Origin: Cylindrobasidium torrendii FP15055 ss-10
Taxonomy: Eukaryota > Basidiomycota > Agaricomycetes > Agaricales > Physalacriaceae
Direction: 5' to 3'
Length of the DNA stretch: 30,953 nt
Assembly (NCBI GenBank): GCA_000934385.1
Contig: KN880706.1
Location: 1 to 30,953, forward strand
Position 1 is the stretch's first letter. Each line of letters starts with the position of its first letter. The notes beneath the pieces were generated by a model that saw only the letters and a program-made list of their open reading frames with translations, searched no databases and was not told the DNA's origin. Both the position numbers and the translations under genes were made by a program. Below are positions 1 to 10,657 of this stretch, piece by piece.

Positions 1-99
1 TAGTCAGCACTAAGACGACTTTCCTCAACAAATGAACGACTCGCCAAAGGTATACCCGTTCTGCGGGACTCGGCCTACGACCGCCGGCTTTCCCGCTGA

Positions 100-310
100 G
101 CTGGACGTCTACGCGTCCAGCAACGCCGCGGCGTCTTGACGTCTATGTGTTTCGCGACGCCAGACGCCACCCTGACGCCTGACGTGGACGCGTCCAACGA
201 TGTCTGACGCCGACGCTGATGCGCCCGACGCCCGACGCTGATGCGCCCGACGCCCGACGCTGATGCGCCCGACGCCCGACGCTGATGCGTCGGCGGCCTG
301 ACGCGGGCCG
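100..310. repeat. GACG-rich CpG block with a 22-bp minisatellite
   Basis: The block is built almost wholly from short permutations of GACG, CGTC and GACGCC. Inside it, 212-297 holds about 3.9 copies of a 22-bp unit (starting GACGCTGATGCG and ending CGACGCCC); the first three copies are identical and the last decays. The flanks (about 100-211) show looser versions of the same words, for example GACGCGTCC. Six-frame translations are repetitive and not protein-like, so I read it as non-coding satellite or transposon-associated DNA. Its CpG density is far above that of the AT-rich DNA that follows at 320. Confidence 0.8.
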
Positions 311-319
311 CGTCCTTTG

Positions 320-760
320 TGCCTAGAATAAATCCAACCTGAAATTTCCCCTTTTTCTTTCTCTTTTTGCCAGGGCAAAAGATGACCAGAAAGCTTGTGT
401 TCGGCTTCAAATTTTTCTGAGGAAAAATCAGTCCTTTGAGAAAGATTTTTTGCCGGTCAAAATTAGTCATTTCAGGTCATATCTATTTTTTGCTTATAAA
501 AATTGTACATTTGCGGTCGTGTTACCATGCACAAAAGGAATCATTTTCGACCAAATTTTGCCTGCACCAAAATTTCTCCGTTGAGGACAAATTTTACATT
601 GGGAAAAAGGAAGAGAAAAAGCTCCGATATCAGGATCCTTTTTTGTCCACCAAAAGGGCGCTTTTCCGGAGATATTTTACTTGGGCAAGATTCTTTGGAA
701 AAAGGGGATATTTCAGGTACTATTTATCCGTGGGAAAAATTGTTCTTTTTCCGGAGTGGC
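320..760. repeat. AT-rich degenerate repeat segment with inverted copies
   Basis: This segment is rich in A and T runs and contains variant copies of one phrase. Around 709-728 it reads ATATTTCAGGTACTATTTATCC after GAAAAAGGGG; the reverse complement of about 325-352 gives GAAAAAGGGGAAATTTCAGG followed by a similar tail; a third looser direct copy lies near 468-488. The result looks like a decayed inverted or foldback repeat. No coding potential or transposase motif was seen. It lies just beyond the last recognisable exon of the alpha-galactosidase gene, so it may be an insertion in that gene. Confidence 0.45.
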
Positions 761-826
761 ATGGAACGAATTCCTTGATAATGCACCATCAGGCTTTGCC
801 ATCGTTGTTCCAAGCATCCGACGTAC

Positions 827-2226
827 TGGTTGATAATCTGAGTGACACTGTCCCATCTCGGTCCAATGTCTTCTGTTGTCTAGCCATGTCGATGAGATGA
901 TGTCGAACGTAGCGCTCATGTGCGTACCCGCCATGCCTGACCAAGGTCTCGCCCCCACAGCCAAGGCTGAAGCTATACCAACAATCGTCAAGCCATCGTC
1001 AGAAATGCATAAATGTTGACTACGCACACGTCCCCATTCACAAAGAGAAAACAGCAAGGGAGGATTTCCCGTGTCTTCCGCCAGACCCTTGATTGCATTC
1101 GACATGCGTGCGTACTCTAGGATGGAGACATCAGTTGACAGTGGCTTTCAAAAGGCAGCACGCACTCCCGACTTGACCTTCCTGGATGATGATGTCGTAT
1201 GGGACTGGAAACACTTGGTCGACGTGTAGAGCAAGTCAATCCAAGCATACACACCAGCACAATTGTCAAACCTGTCCCAGGAAGTCAGAGCGCGTCAAAA
1301 CAGAATCATCGTGTCTTACTTCAAGAGATCAAAGCCCCATTCGACTTGAAACAGGCGCGCGTCTCTGTACGTCGTCGACATGTCAACATAAGCACTGAAT
1401 TCACCCTTGTAGCGCTAGCGCCGCACCTTTCCTCGTTTTGGAATGAACCGGATCCATTGTTGCAAGTAAACCATCCAGAGTCGCCGTAGATGCCTGCCTT
1501 GCTATGAGGAGTGTTACCGGGAATTGCCAAGGATGGATTGCTGTCGACGTACAATCCGAGTGCATGGATCTTGTCTGTTAAAGCGCGCATCCCCGATGGG
1601 AACTTCTCCTCCCCTACCGAAATTCAAATGTCAGTTAACCAACTGAACACCTCAGGCTGCAGTTCGGCTTCTCACTAACGACAATATCCCCATCCTTGTT
1701 GCGCTGGGGCTCGGAGTAGCAGTCATCAACGTTCACGTAGTTGTAGCCAACATCCTACAGCCAACATCAGTCAGGGGAATATGAACAATGCGGATACGTG
1801 TGTGCCATGCCTTGAGACCAAGATTGATCATGAGTTGGGCATTCTCTTCCAGGACGCTCTCGTTGTAGTTGCACTTGATGTTCAATTCAAGTCATCAGCC
1901 AGTAAGACCTCGCCGAATCTGCGCTAGTATTGTTTGTACGCACACCAAATCCATTCCATGCTATGCAGCAGTTTGAATTAGCATCGGACCGTCAACGTTG
2001 TTCATCAATGTGCACGTACTATTAAAGCCCATGACTACACCGCTCACGGTAAGTTCGCGTGGTACTTTCCAATGACACTAGCGACACGTACAAGGTAATT
2101 TCCCTACACCTTTCCACATCTCTTCGCCGTCAGACTGGCGGGGCGACACACGTCCCTCTGCAAGGCTGGTAGTACAGAGGTGCACGCCGACAAAGACGAG
2201 GTGAGAGAGAACTTGAAATCTAGCCA
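827..2226 (-). CDS. Alpha-galactosidase, glycoside hydrolase family 27, N-terminal and catalytic part (3' end missing)
   Basis: Predicted secreted hydrolase removing terminal alpha-1,6-galactose from galactomannan or raffinose-type sugars. The start at 2226 gives a signal-peptide-like N-terminus (MARFQVLSHLVFVG). Exons, minus strand: 2226 to about 2117, about 2077-2020, 1960-1944, 1873-1811, 1754-1680, 1608-1553, 1501-1427, 1364-1320, 1271-1255, 1213-1166, 1116-1028, 972-928, 879-827; the first two boundaries are uncertain. Joined in frame they give GH27 landmarks in order: MGFNTWNGFGC, YVNVDDCY, GIYGDSGWFTC, FQNEER, WGFDLLKFDNC (catalytic nucleophile Asp), LFSLCEWG, and WRTTEDIGPRWDSV (acid/base Asp). 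After IINQ a clean donor (GTACGT) opens an intron at 826, but no further GH27 exon is found before the left edge, which is repeat DNA. The C-terminal beta domain is therefore lost or lies outside. The intron at 1755-1810 uses a GC donor. The reading frame itself is not decayed. Confidence 0.88.
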
Positions 2227-2260
2227 TTGGAGTGCGACGACTGAGTTGTCGAGGGTGCTT

Positions 2261-2270
2261 CCTTTTATCG
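2261..2270 (-). promoter_or_regulatory. TATA-like box of the alpha-galactosidase gene
   Basis: On the minus strand the sequence reads CGATAAAAGG, about 35-45 bases upstream of the ATG at 2226. It is the only TATA-like word near that start. Position and sequence are the only evidence. Confidence 0.35.
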
Positions 2271-2814
2271 AGTACTCGTAGGCTTCCTGCATCACGCTCA
2301 AGCGGATGGAAGGGATTACCGTCTAGCCGGGCCGACAAGACTCTTTCTTTGGAGAAAAAGAATCATCGTCAGAAGGCAGTCACCACAGCGTCGAAGACTA
2401 ATCCTGTCCGCATAGAAGAGACGAACCACATGCACAGGTTTGATAGGCTGCTTGGACGTAGGCTAATCACACTTGTCACCTCTATGATCAATATCGTTCC
2501 TAATGCGGCAATGCTTACATATGAACAACGCTGAAACAGTGTGGCTCAGTAGAGTGCATGGACCTACATAGCGGCCCTGGCATAAAAGATTGGATCTCCG
2601 GGATGCTCCCCTATATACTTGGTCCCATCGAAAGAAACCACAGCAAATTTATTAAACTCTTGAAAATAGGCTACGTCTATGTAGTGAAGAGCGTGTATCA
2701 GCGGGGTAACAAACAGTACAAGTACACGGCACGTAGATAACATTACAAGAGCAGGAATGAAAAAGAAACCATTGGTATCATCGGGGGTCGTGTCGTCTAA
2801 GCGTCTAGGTCGGG
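2271..2814. other. Intergenic region between the alpha-galactosidase 5' end and the Trk 3' end
   Basis: Both flanking genes run on the minus strand. The stretch would hold the alpha-galactosidase promoter and the Trk 3' untranslated region. Short open frames here show no family motif, and I see no further gene. Confidence 0.5.
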
Positions 2815-5800
2815 TCATACATACTGAACATCTTTCGACATCGAGCGTGAATGCCTTCGCATACTCATTGTCCTGTCATACAAAATCCCTCCTCCGCCTC
2901 CTCTGCTGAGATTTGCATTCAGCGTAGCCACACTCCGCCGCCTGCGTATGTCCTCTGCCGAGGTGCTTTTTCGGCTCCTCAACGAGCCCATATCGTCGCC
3001 CACCACCGACTCGTCCACGATATCATCGTCCTCATCTTCGTCGCCTGGGCGGCGATACTCGTGAGGGAACATGATCGCGCGGTCCACAGCGACAGGCAGG
3101 CCACGATGGCGTCCACGAATCATCACTAGACATAGGATGAGTTTTGAGAGTGTGCGGAACCTGCCACTGAGCGAGTAATTTGCCTGTTGAGCGTGAGAAA
3201 CCCTGGGCTATGTGAGGGCGGAGGTCACATACATCTGGCAGCCCTAAGCTCAGTCCAACGGTACCATAAGCGGACACAAGTTCAAAAACTGCGACAAAAT
3301 AAGCAACAGATGATTGGAAAGACTTGTGACTGACTGATGCTGAAGATATTGAACGTTGACTGGGTTGCTGGATCGTCAAGGTGCGCCCTCTGCAGATACG
3401 CATTAGATTTGCGTTGCATAAGCAAGCATGATACCCACCTCGATGATACAGATGAGGAAAAGTGCAAGGCCAATCCACCACATATCTAGATTGTTTCATT
3501 TAGTCCCTGCATACAACTGACCCAGGCGCCATACCGAATGACAGTTGCTTCCTCGCGTGCATTGTCAAATACCGACTCCAAATCGTAACGCGAGAACCCC
3601 CATTAGGGTCGAACGACGATTCCCCGTCTTGTTCATCGTCATCCCCATTGTACACGCCCAAGCTCTGTTCCTCGTAGACATTCGTCGCGCGCACACTCAT
3701 GGCCACTGGGTCTGGTAACGGTCAGCCATAATCCAGCGAAGAGAAGAACCCGGGGACTCACATACTGAGATGTACATCATCAACACGTACAACACCCTGT
3801 AGTCGCCCCGGTCGTCAGTGAACAGTCATCGAGAGGGACATAGTACTGACTTGACAGCAGGCGCCAACGCCGACAATGAAACCGCTCCGAATCCTGCAGC
3901 GCGTACTGCTGTCGCTTGGAATAACCCAGAAAGCAGGCGAATTCCGACAGGGATCGCTTCGACCGCCGGCGTCCCGATATCCAAAACCATATAGAAAAAC
4001 CAATCGGTTGCCCTGCACCCTCTATGAGAGCAGAGACGTAGCTTGAGAAACGCGACGTACGTGAGGAAGGCAACCATTGTGAGTAGGAACCATGTTTGGT
4101 GCGATGGGAATAAATAAATGAAACACCGTCTAGGATGGTCGAGTAGGAAATGCAATGTCTCGTTGGACCGAGAGTTTTCGGGAACTAGTTTCGATAGTAT
4201 CCAGCTACGAGGAAGATGAGCAAGGAGTGCTATGCCAAACGAGGACGTACATACATGAACAGCCTCAAACTTAACAGATAGATTGCATTAGCGTGCTATA
4301 GAGGAACACGTTGAGGACTTACAAGATAGGCTAGAAAAGAGGTCAGTTGACTAGTCACAAATTGGGCAGGGCTACTCACAAAAGCAGTGTTACCAGCAAG
4401 AATAAGATAAATCATAATCACAATCATGGGATATGCGGTGCGGAAGGGGACCATTGAGGTGTCGACTAGAGACATGCCCGTATTTGTATAGGACGAGACC
4501 ACTTGGAAGAGAGAGAACCAAGTCGAAGCTACGGGCCGATGCAACTCAGGCGGGCCAAAATCCGGTTTCCATCGACTCATGGACATGTACGGAGCGATCA
4601 CAACAAATGCGGTGAGCTGAATCCCGATGTGATACTATGCCGGCAAAGTCAGGTCTAGGATGGCGCCACAGACCACTGAGGAGCACTCACTACAGGCACC
4701 AGCCATAGCAAGGCGTTGAGCGCGCGATACTCGACACCACCGAGCTCCTCGATTTGGCTCCCAGTGAGGAATGGAAAGGTTGAGTTCCGGCCCACAATGG
4801 TGTCGAAGGAAATATAGGGTACAGACCGCGCCCCTGGGACAGACTGAGTACCTCCATGCTGCGACGCAATCGTAGTCGTCATTGGAACCGTTACTGTACG
4901 GGTCAAACGGCGCTTGAGTTTCGGGAAAAAGGCTTGAAATACGCGCCCTGCAATCTCGTGTGGCATGGGAAAGCCACCGAATCCACTGTGCTTTGTCAAT
5001 GGCGGCGGTCGAAAAGTGTGCGTGCCAGAGACATAAGTGGGAACGGACTGCAGGGGGGTGCGATAGGCTAGGAAGTATCGTCAGCATGCGGGAATCAGGA
5101 AGTCATTGCAGAATACATACGCCCAGGCTCGTTCGTGAACGTGCGTTGAACGGACGCGATCTCATCGAGGTCAGAACCGATTCTCTCGTGTGCATTCATT
5201 CGTCTTCTCTGTGGCATATGCGGTGCGAATTCAACCGTCTGGGTGCGCGGCATAGTCCTCATCCGTGTTGGACTGGTTGCAGGTGGGATGGCTTTGCTCG
5301 ATGGCTGGGAGATGATGCCAACGGTCTTAAACCTTTGCATAGGCAGGCCAGTGGCTTTGAATGAGTTCTGCTTAGACGGAGTACCTGGGTCGGAGAGACG
5401 ACGACGAAGACGGGGAGACGGAGTTGGATCGATTGTGATGGACAATGAACGTGGGCGGCGTTCGGGGGAGTCTCCTGCATTCTGAGGGGCGAACTGCAGC
5501 TGACGGTTGGCCGGGGAGCCGTCCGCGGTCTGTGCAACGCTGAACCGCCGCGCATGCGGCGCAGCCCGGCCTTCACTGATCCATCCAGAGGGGTCCACGA
5601 GCTTGGGAGCGTCGTCCATCCGCCGTATCATCTCTGGCCGCACTCGCTTGGCGCCCGCTTTGTGATCGGAGGCACTAGAGTCGCTGTCTGTAGTCTTCTC
5701 GAGTGAAAGGTGACGGCGTTTGCGGTGCTGTCCAAGCATCCTGCGATGCCAGGGCAGCGGTTTGTCTATGAGCGCATTATTGGGGTTCGTCCGTTGTTTG

Positions 5801-6298
5801 CGCGCTGCGGCCGCTTCAACGATGTGGTCGAATTTGGTGTCGAAGAAGTTTCTGTGCACCGCTCAGCAAGAGAAATGAAAGGGATAGTTGGGGGATGTGC
5901 GCACCTGCGCAGGAGGACCATTATCCATGAGCCAACGACCTAGACACTCCGTCAGTCGCAGAGCAACAGAGGCGGCAAGAGACACACCGGACTACCCATG
6001 CACATTTGGATAAACAGGATAACCTGCTGCCACGCCGTGAGGCTGCTCAAGTCCACCGTCGCCAGCCCACAAACGGTCATCGCGCTGACACAGTTTGTGA
6101 GGGAGTCAATGTACGATATGTGGTATTTGCCATTGCACGCGTAGAAAATGCAGGAGAATATCAGGGGCGAGAAGGTGCTGCCAACAACGTCGGTAGCGCG
6201 CAAACGGAGAGTGGAAACACGCACAATATAAGCAGATGGACGCGGTAGAAGTTGAGGTGTCTCCGCACAGATCTCCAGAACGACGTCGGCGACGGCAT
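2815..6298 (-). CDS. Trk/TrkH-family potassium transporter (fungal Trk1-like)
   Basis: Plasma-membrane K+ uptake protein, predicted 909 residues. Exons, minus strand: 6298-6225, 6177-5988, 5939-5905, 5851-5121, 5067-4691, 4634-4380, 4330-4323, 4269-4255, 4204-4061, 4012-3851, 3796-3762, 3711-3535, 3485-3439, 3389-3335, 3288-3233, 3183-2815; they sum to 2730 nt, exactly in frame. All four pore loops with their filter glycines are visible: SAMTVCGLATVDLSS, SSYTNTGMSLVD, QATAVRAAGFGAVSLS and SAYGTVGLSLGLP. Other family landmarks are HLNFYRVHLL near the start, GGVEYRALNALLW, LAGNTAFPIFLR and MIRGRHRGLPVAVDRAI. A long hydrophilic loop (about residues 100-390) separates the first two membrane-pore units, as in yeast Trk1. 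The C-tail is Asp/Glu-rich, then Arg/Ser-rich. Two exons are micro-exons (8 and 15 nt), and the 48-nt intron at 4013-4060 is stop-free and in frame. Nothing suggests a pseudogene. Confidence 0.95.
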
Positions 6299-9050
6299 AG
6301 GTATGGGCGACCCGACTGGAGGGGTATTAAGGGCTCGAAGGCCGTTTGCACGCCCTTTTTAGAGAGAATTTGGGCCCGATGGTAATGCAGTGATAGTTTG
6401 TGGTCTTCCTTCGTTCTTCTCGACACGGACGTTTTTGCCCAACCTGAGATGAGCGCACACAACAAATATTTGATGGTCGATCCAAGTCCCCTTCGGGAAT
6501 CTGGTACCCGAAAGCCATCTCAGGCCCTTGTGATTTTTTGTTCAAAGCAGGCTGCAAGTAATACTCCAAATTGGCTCCAAGGCTTTCTAAAATAATACAT
6601 AGCTACACTGTATTTCTCTTGCAACCCTTGACCACATTCTAATCTTGCCTTTACTTCGGTTCTCTGGACCCTCGCAATCCGTGCTTCGAAGACCTTTCGA
6701 CACAGGTCTTATCCGGCATTGGCCTGTCCAATTCGCCATCTTCCGCCATCCATGTACGTACAGATTCCAGCCCGAACTAATGTAGGCTGTTCAGTACATT
6801 GTGACCGCCAACGAATCCACTTCTCCGATCGATAAGCCAAGGTGTTGAATCGACGATGGAGGGCCAACCTTCCTCCTACATCGTCAGGAATGTGCATCGT
6901 GGCGGAGGCTAGATCTTGTGGCTGGCCGGCCATTGGTGGTGATATCTTAGAGGCATCGGCCTACAACCAATGATCGTTGTTGTGTCCATCTCGTGTAGGA
7001 GTGATAAAACACTGAGGACCGACTGACATACGTCGCGGAACTCCGCCATGGGACACGGTGTTATGCAACCAGAATATTTACCTTTATCTTCAACCCGCAG
7101 TCGTGCATAAATATGGGAGTGACATGAATAGCTACTTTACCTCATGAATAGTGTCTGCGTCTTCATCTTCGTAAAAGCCTACAGTGTTGCATGTCGTGTA
7201 TGGATACCGTACCGCCTGGCAGTAGCAGTAGTCTTGACAAATGCACTATCCGAGCCGGTGACACTGACAACAGCAGAAACGTCTGACAGTTTGAAAGAGA
7301 TGCCTTCGAAGCCGGGGGTATCAATGAAGCAGTGGGTTTTCCCAAAGACTTTGGTGAACCTCAAGCCGGGGAAAGGTCGCGAATCCACAGGTATCACAGT
7401 TTTTGCGCTGGCGCCCCAGAAGTTATCATGAAGGAGGATAACATTCGAGTGCCGGCATTGCAGTTTCATGGCAGCACCGAAGAAAAGCAGAGCCTGTGCA
7501 GACAACGAGTTGATCGGCTTCGGACCGGACGAAATGATGGCAAACTGCAACGACTTCGGGATTGTTCCGTCCAGTCACCATTACGGCCCTCTCGATATCG
7601 CGCTGGTCAAAGAGCGTGCATCACCTTATGAATCGATCCCCTTTTTGCTCACCCACTGTAACACCTCGCTGATTGTAGGTTTTATTTGGCCCATAGACGC
7701 TTTGGGAGCTAGGTCGCTCTGGGTATTTACAGGGTATTCCTGCTTCGAGAGGATGCCTTGCTGTTTCGATAGAGGGTGAATCTACTTACGCTCTCCGTCC
7801 GTGGGCTGTCTTCCAACCGCTATGCATGGCCAAGCCAGACTCGCCATAAATTCGCTATCACGAGTCTGACTGACTTCGTTGGCGGCGTTAATCCTCGACG
7901 ATACTCAGAATGAAACTATTGCGCCAAGGCCTGAAGGCCTGACTGCTCACTGCGTCCGCAAAAGATTCGGCAGAACCACCGATGTGGCCTGTACCAAGCC
8001 TGTACTGTCGCCCAACATCGTTACCGTCATGGGGCCCCCCGCCTCCGTGTCGAAACCCCAGCTGAATTTTAGGCAATGCGTTGCGGCCATTCTGGTTAGA
8101 CATACCCTCGGCATGTTCATCGCAAGAAACGGTCCCTATGAGCGACCGTTTGCGCTGTTAGCGATCCGGGGTTCGTCCTTCAACATTCAACGTTCAACTC
8201 CCCGGAAGGTGCTTGCGCGGGGCGACAGTTCTTCGTTTATTGCACTGACGGTAAAGTTATCGTAGAAGATTCGAGGTTTTTGCGAAGCATCGACTCATAC
8301 CACTGATGATTTTGAGCAGGTCACAGCAGAACACGGATTATTGTACGAGCTTAGTGTTCGCTAGGTATCATGCAGTGCGGTCGATGAGAGTGCCAAGCTT
8401 GTCACTGCGTTTTTACGCGCTTTAATTGATTCCATAAATACCTAGCAGACACCCAATTCCTGTCGTCTTTCTCAGTTGGGTATATGGCTCATGGCCGTCC
8501 GGGGCCGGGCCGTTATACAGGGTTTGAAGGGTACCACGGGCCCTGTTAGGCCTCGCGGGTTTTCAGGAACCCAAAAGTCATGGGTTCGTGCTTTTGCTCT
8601 CGATGTGGGAATCCATTGTATTGTAAACATGCATGGCGCGAAAACGGATGGATATACCAACTAGAGCTGAGGGCATGAGCGCCTCGACGTGCTTGCCATC
8701 AACGACACACTCAGCGAACTTGTCCGATACTTTCAAGTAATCTTGACCAGGAACCGGTCGTAGACGCGTGCTCTCGCAATCAACATCCACTAATGAACTT
8801 TTGTGTCTTACGACCGTATTATTTCCGCTGAAGCTCTATCAAGCCCTCCCAATCCTTACTCTTGAATACCCGTTCGCATCCCAGGCACCAACAATGGACA
8901 ATAGCCAAGCAGAGCAGAGCACCACGTTATATCTGAGTTGCGCCAAGAGACAGGTCTATTCAGTACGCTTCTTGCGACGCATGGTCAGCGCACCCGTGTA
9001 GCGTTACACGACCAGTGTAGAGGCGTCCACTTTCCCCGATGTCGGCAACA
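6299..9050. other. Gene-poor 2.75-kb region between divergent genes
   Basis: This separates Trk (-) from the lyase gene (+) and must contain both promoters. Open frames are short and do not chain into a convincing spliced model. The best protein-like scrap is on the minus strand at about 7179-7550, where a frame contains FGKTHCFIDTPGFEG, resembling the G3 (DTPG) region of AIG1-like GTPases, but no P-loop lies upstream in any compatible frame. I treat it as a possible relic only. TATA-like CATAAATA words near 7107 and 8434 have no gene behind them that I can support. Confidence 0.5.
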
Positions 9051-9076
9051 TTGCTCTACGCTTTGACGTAGAGCAA
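9051..9076. promoter_or_regulatory. Perfect 10-bp inverted repeat upstream of the lyase gene
   Basis: TTGCTCTACG, a 6-base spacer (CTTTGA), then CGTAGAGCAA. The arms at 9051-9060 and 9067-9076 are exact reverse complements. The element sits about 155-180 bases upstream of the lyase ATG and about 45 bases upstream of its TATA box, a usual place for a dimeric transcription-factor site. A role as operator is inferred from position only. Confidence 0.5.
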
Positions 9077-9121
9077 GTAGGTGCGGTTTTACGATGTGAA
9101 GGTCACAGCCACATAGAGGTA

Positions 9122-9130
9122 GTATATAGA
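9122..9130 (+). promoter_or_regulatory. TATA box of the lyase gene
   Basis: GTATATAGA about 100 bases upstream of the ATG at 9230, followed by a pyrimidine-rich CT leader (about 9140-9220), a common fungal core-promoter layout. Confidence 0.55.
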
Positions 9131-9229
9131 GAGGTTTTTACTGTCTCTCTCTTCATTCTGCTTTACTCTCTCAAGTAGACAACACCACCTCCTCCATATT
9201 TGCCTTCCTCACCATCGTCACTATCCATC

Positions 9230-10657
9230 ATGCCTGCTCCCTCGTACAGCTTCACATTGTCCAACCCCATTCCCAGTGGCTGGCCTGGCGCATCTCAGAC
9301 CGAGCTGAGCCCGATTTCGCCTGACAGCCCTATGGAAGGCACCTACTACAACGCTCGTCTCGACCCCAAGAACTACCTCCATGGTCCATTGTCTCCAAAC
9401 CCCGCCACTCGTCTGCGTCAGATGCTTGCCCGCCCGGGTATCGTTGTATGTTTTTCATTGATCGCTTGTCACTAGATTTCTCACGGCTGAGTAGGTTGCT
9501 CCTGGTATTTGTGATGGCATTAGTGCCCGGTGCGCCATTGAGGCTGGATTCGACTGTTTGTATCAGAGGTCTGTCCACTATAATGTGTGCGCGGTGATCG
9601 TTTGTTGATTGACGACTTACAGCGGCGCGGCCACGACTGCTTCTCGTCTTGGACAGCCCGACCTCGCTATTGCTACCCTCAACGACTTTGCTGATGTTTG
9701 TTCTCTCCCTTCGATTCCAATGACACCTCACTTACGAACATGGACCAGGCCGGCGCAATGGTTAGCAGCATTGACCCCTCCGTTCCCGTCATCGCCGACG
9801 CTGACACTGGGTGGGTTTCTTCCCACTCTATCCCTGTAACTTTTGCTCATATTTTTTGTGCTAGCTTCGGTGGCCCCGCCAATGTCGCCCGCACTGTTAA
9901 GAAGTACGCTCAAGCGGGCATTGCAGCTATGCACATCGAGGATCAGGTCCAAACCAAGCGTTGCGGCCACCTCATGGGAAAACAGGTCGTGTCTAGAGAA
10001 GAGTTCCTTACTCGCATTCGTGCCGCGGTTATCGCCCGCGATTCTATCCCCGGCGGCTCCGACTTTGTTTGTCACGTTGACCTTCGATATCGAGACATTT
10101 GCTAAGAAACTTTACAGGTTATCATTGGCCGTACAGACTCTGCACAAGTGCTGGGAATGGACGAGGCCGTGGAGAGGTTGAAGCTTGCGGCTGCGGCTGG
10201 CGCAGATGTATGCTTTATCGAGGGAGTTCGTACGAAGGAACTTCTGGAGTCAACGGTCAACGCACTTGCGCCTACCCCCGTCCTCGTCAATGTCATATCC
10301 GGCGGCTTGACGCCATCCTTCACATACCCTGAGGCCGAGCAAATGGGAGCGAAGATTATTAGTGGGTTTCTTTTGTCTATCCAACCGTTAAATCCGACTA
10401 ATCGTTTCGCCTAGTTTTCTCGCTGGTGTCCTGCGTTGCTATGTTGCATGCCTGCCGCGCTGCAATGAGGTCGTTGAAGAAGACGGGCACTGATTTCACG
10501 ACTGCACAGGGCATGGATCCCAAGGCGTTTTTCGAGGTCATGGGTACGTCTGCATTCACTGATCCAAGTGGACATATACTAAAAAGGATTTCTAGGTCTC
10601 AACGAAGTCATTGACCTGGACGCTAAGGCTGGTGGCTCAGCATTCCAAATAGTATAA
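9230..10657 (+). CDS. Isocitrate lyase/PEP mutase-superfamily C-C lyase (oxaloacetate hydrolase-like or methylisocitrate lyase-like)
   Basis: Predicted 353-residue Mg2+-dependent TIM-barrel enzyme. Exons: 9230-9445, 9495-9568, 9623-9695, 9749-9810, 9865-10066, 10118-10361, 10415-10543, 10596-10657 (1062 nt, in frame). Landmarks: VAPGICDGISAR near residue 73, SGAATTASRLGQPD, metal-binding DADTGFGGP (D138, D140), HIEDQ (E167), the catalytic flap KRCGH (C175), GRTDS (R214), NVISGGLTPSF (267-277) and a C-terminal KAFFEVMGL. The KRCGH flap and the length fit short-chain members (oxaloacetate hydrolase, 2-methylisocitrate lyase-like) rather than the longer true isocitrate lyases. Oxaloacetate hydrolase makes oxalate plus acetate; a diagnostic serine is described for that subgroup, but I cannot place it here without an alignment. 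No N-terminal targeting signal or C-terminal peroxisomal signal is seen, so the protein is probably cytosolic. The ATG chosen follows a TATA box and CT-rich leader. Confidence 0.9.

Noticed and set aside
75..470. Minus-strand open frame across the GACG block
   Set aside because: The translation is a low-complexity echo of the minisatellite (repeats of R-A-S-G-A-S type) with no protein-like context.
4635..5087. 150-residue minus-strand open frame overlapping Trk
   Set aside because: It is in the wrong frame; the adjacent frame carries the conserved HSGFGGFPMPHE and GGVEYRALNALLW segments of Trk.
8023..8056. P-loop-like phrase VTVMGPPASVSKP on the plus strand
   Set aside because: It lacks the GKS/GKT core and lies on the opposite strand from the DTPG-like fragment, so the two cannot form one G-domain.
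8521..8612. Short palindromic words around 8565-8595 (CAGGAACCCAAAAGTCATGGGTTC)
   Set aside because: Too short and imperfect to claim a structured element, with no gene close enough to give it a role.
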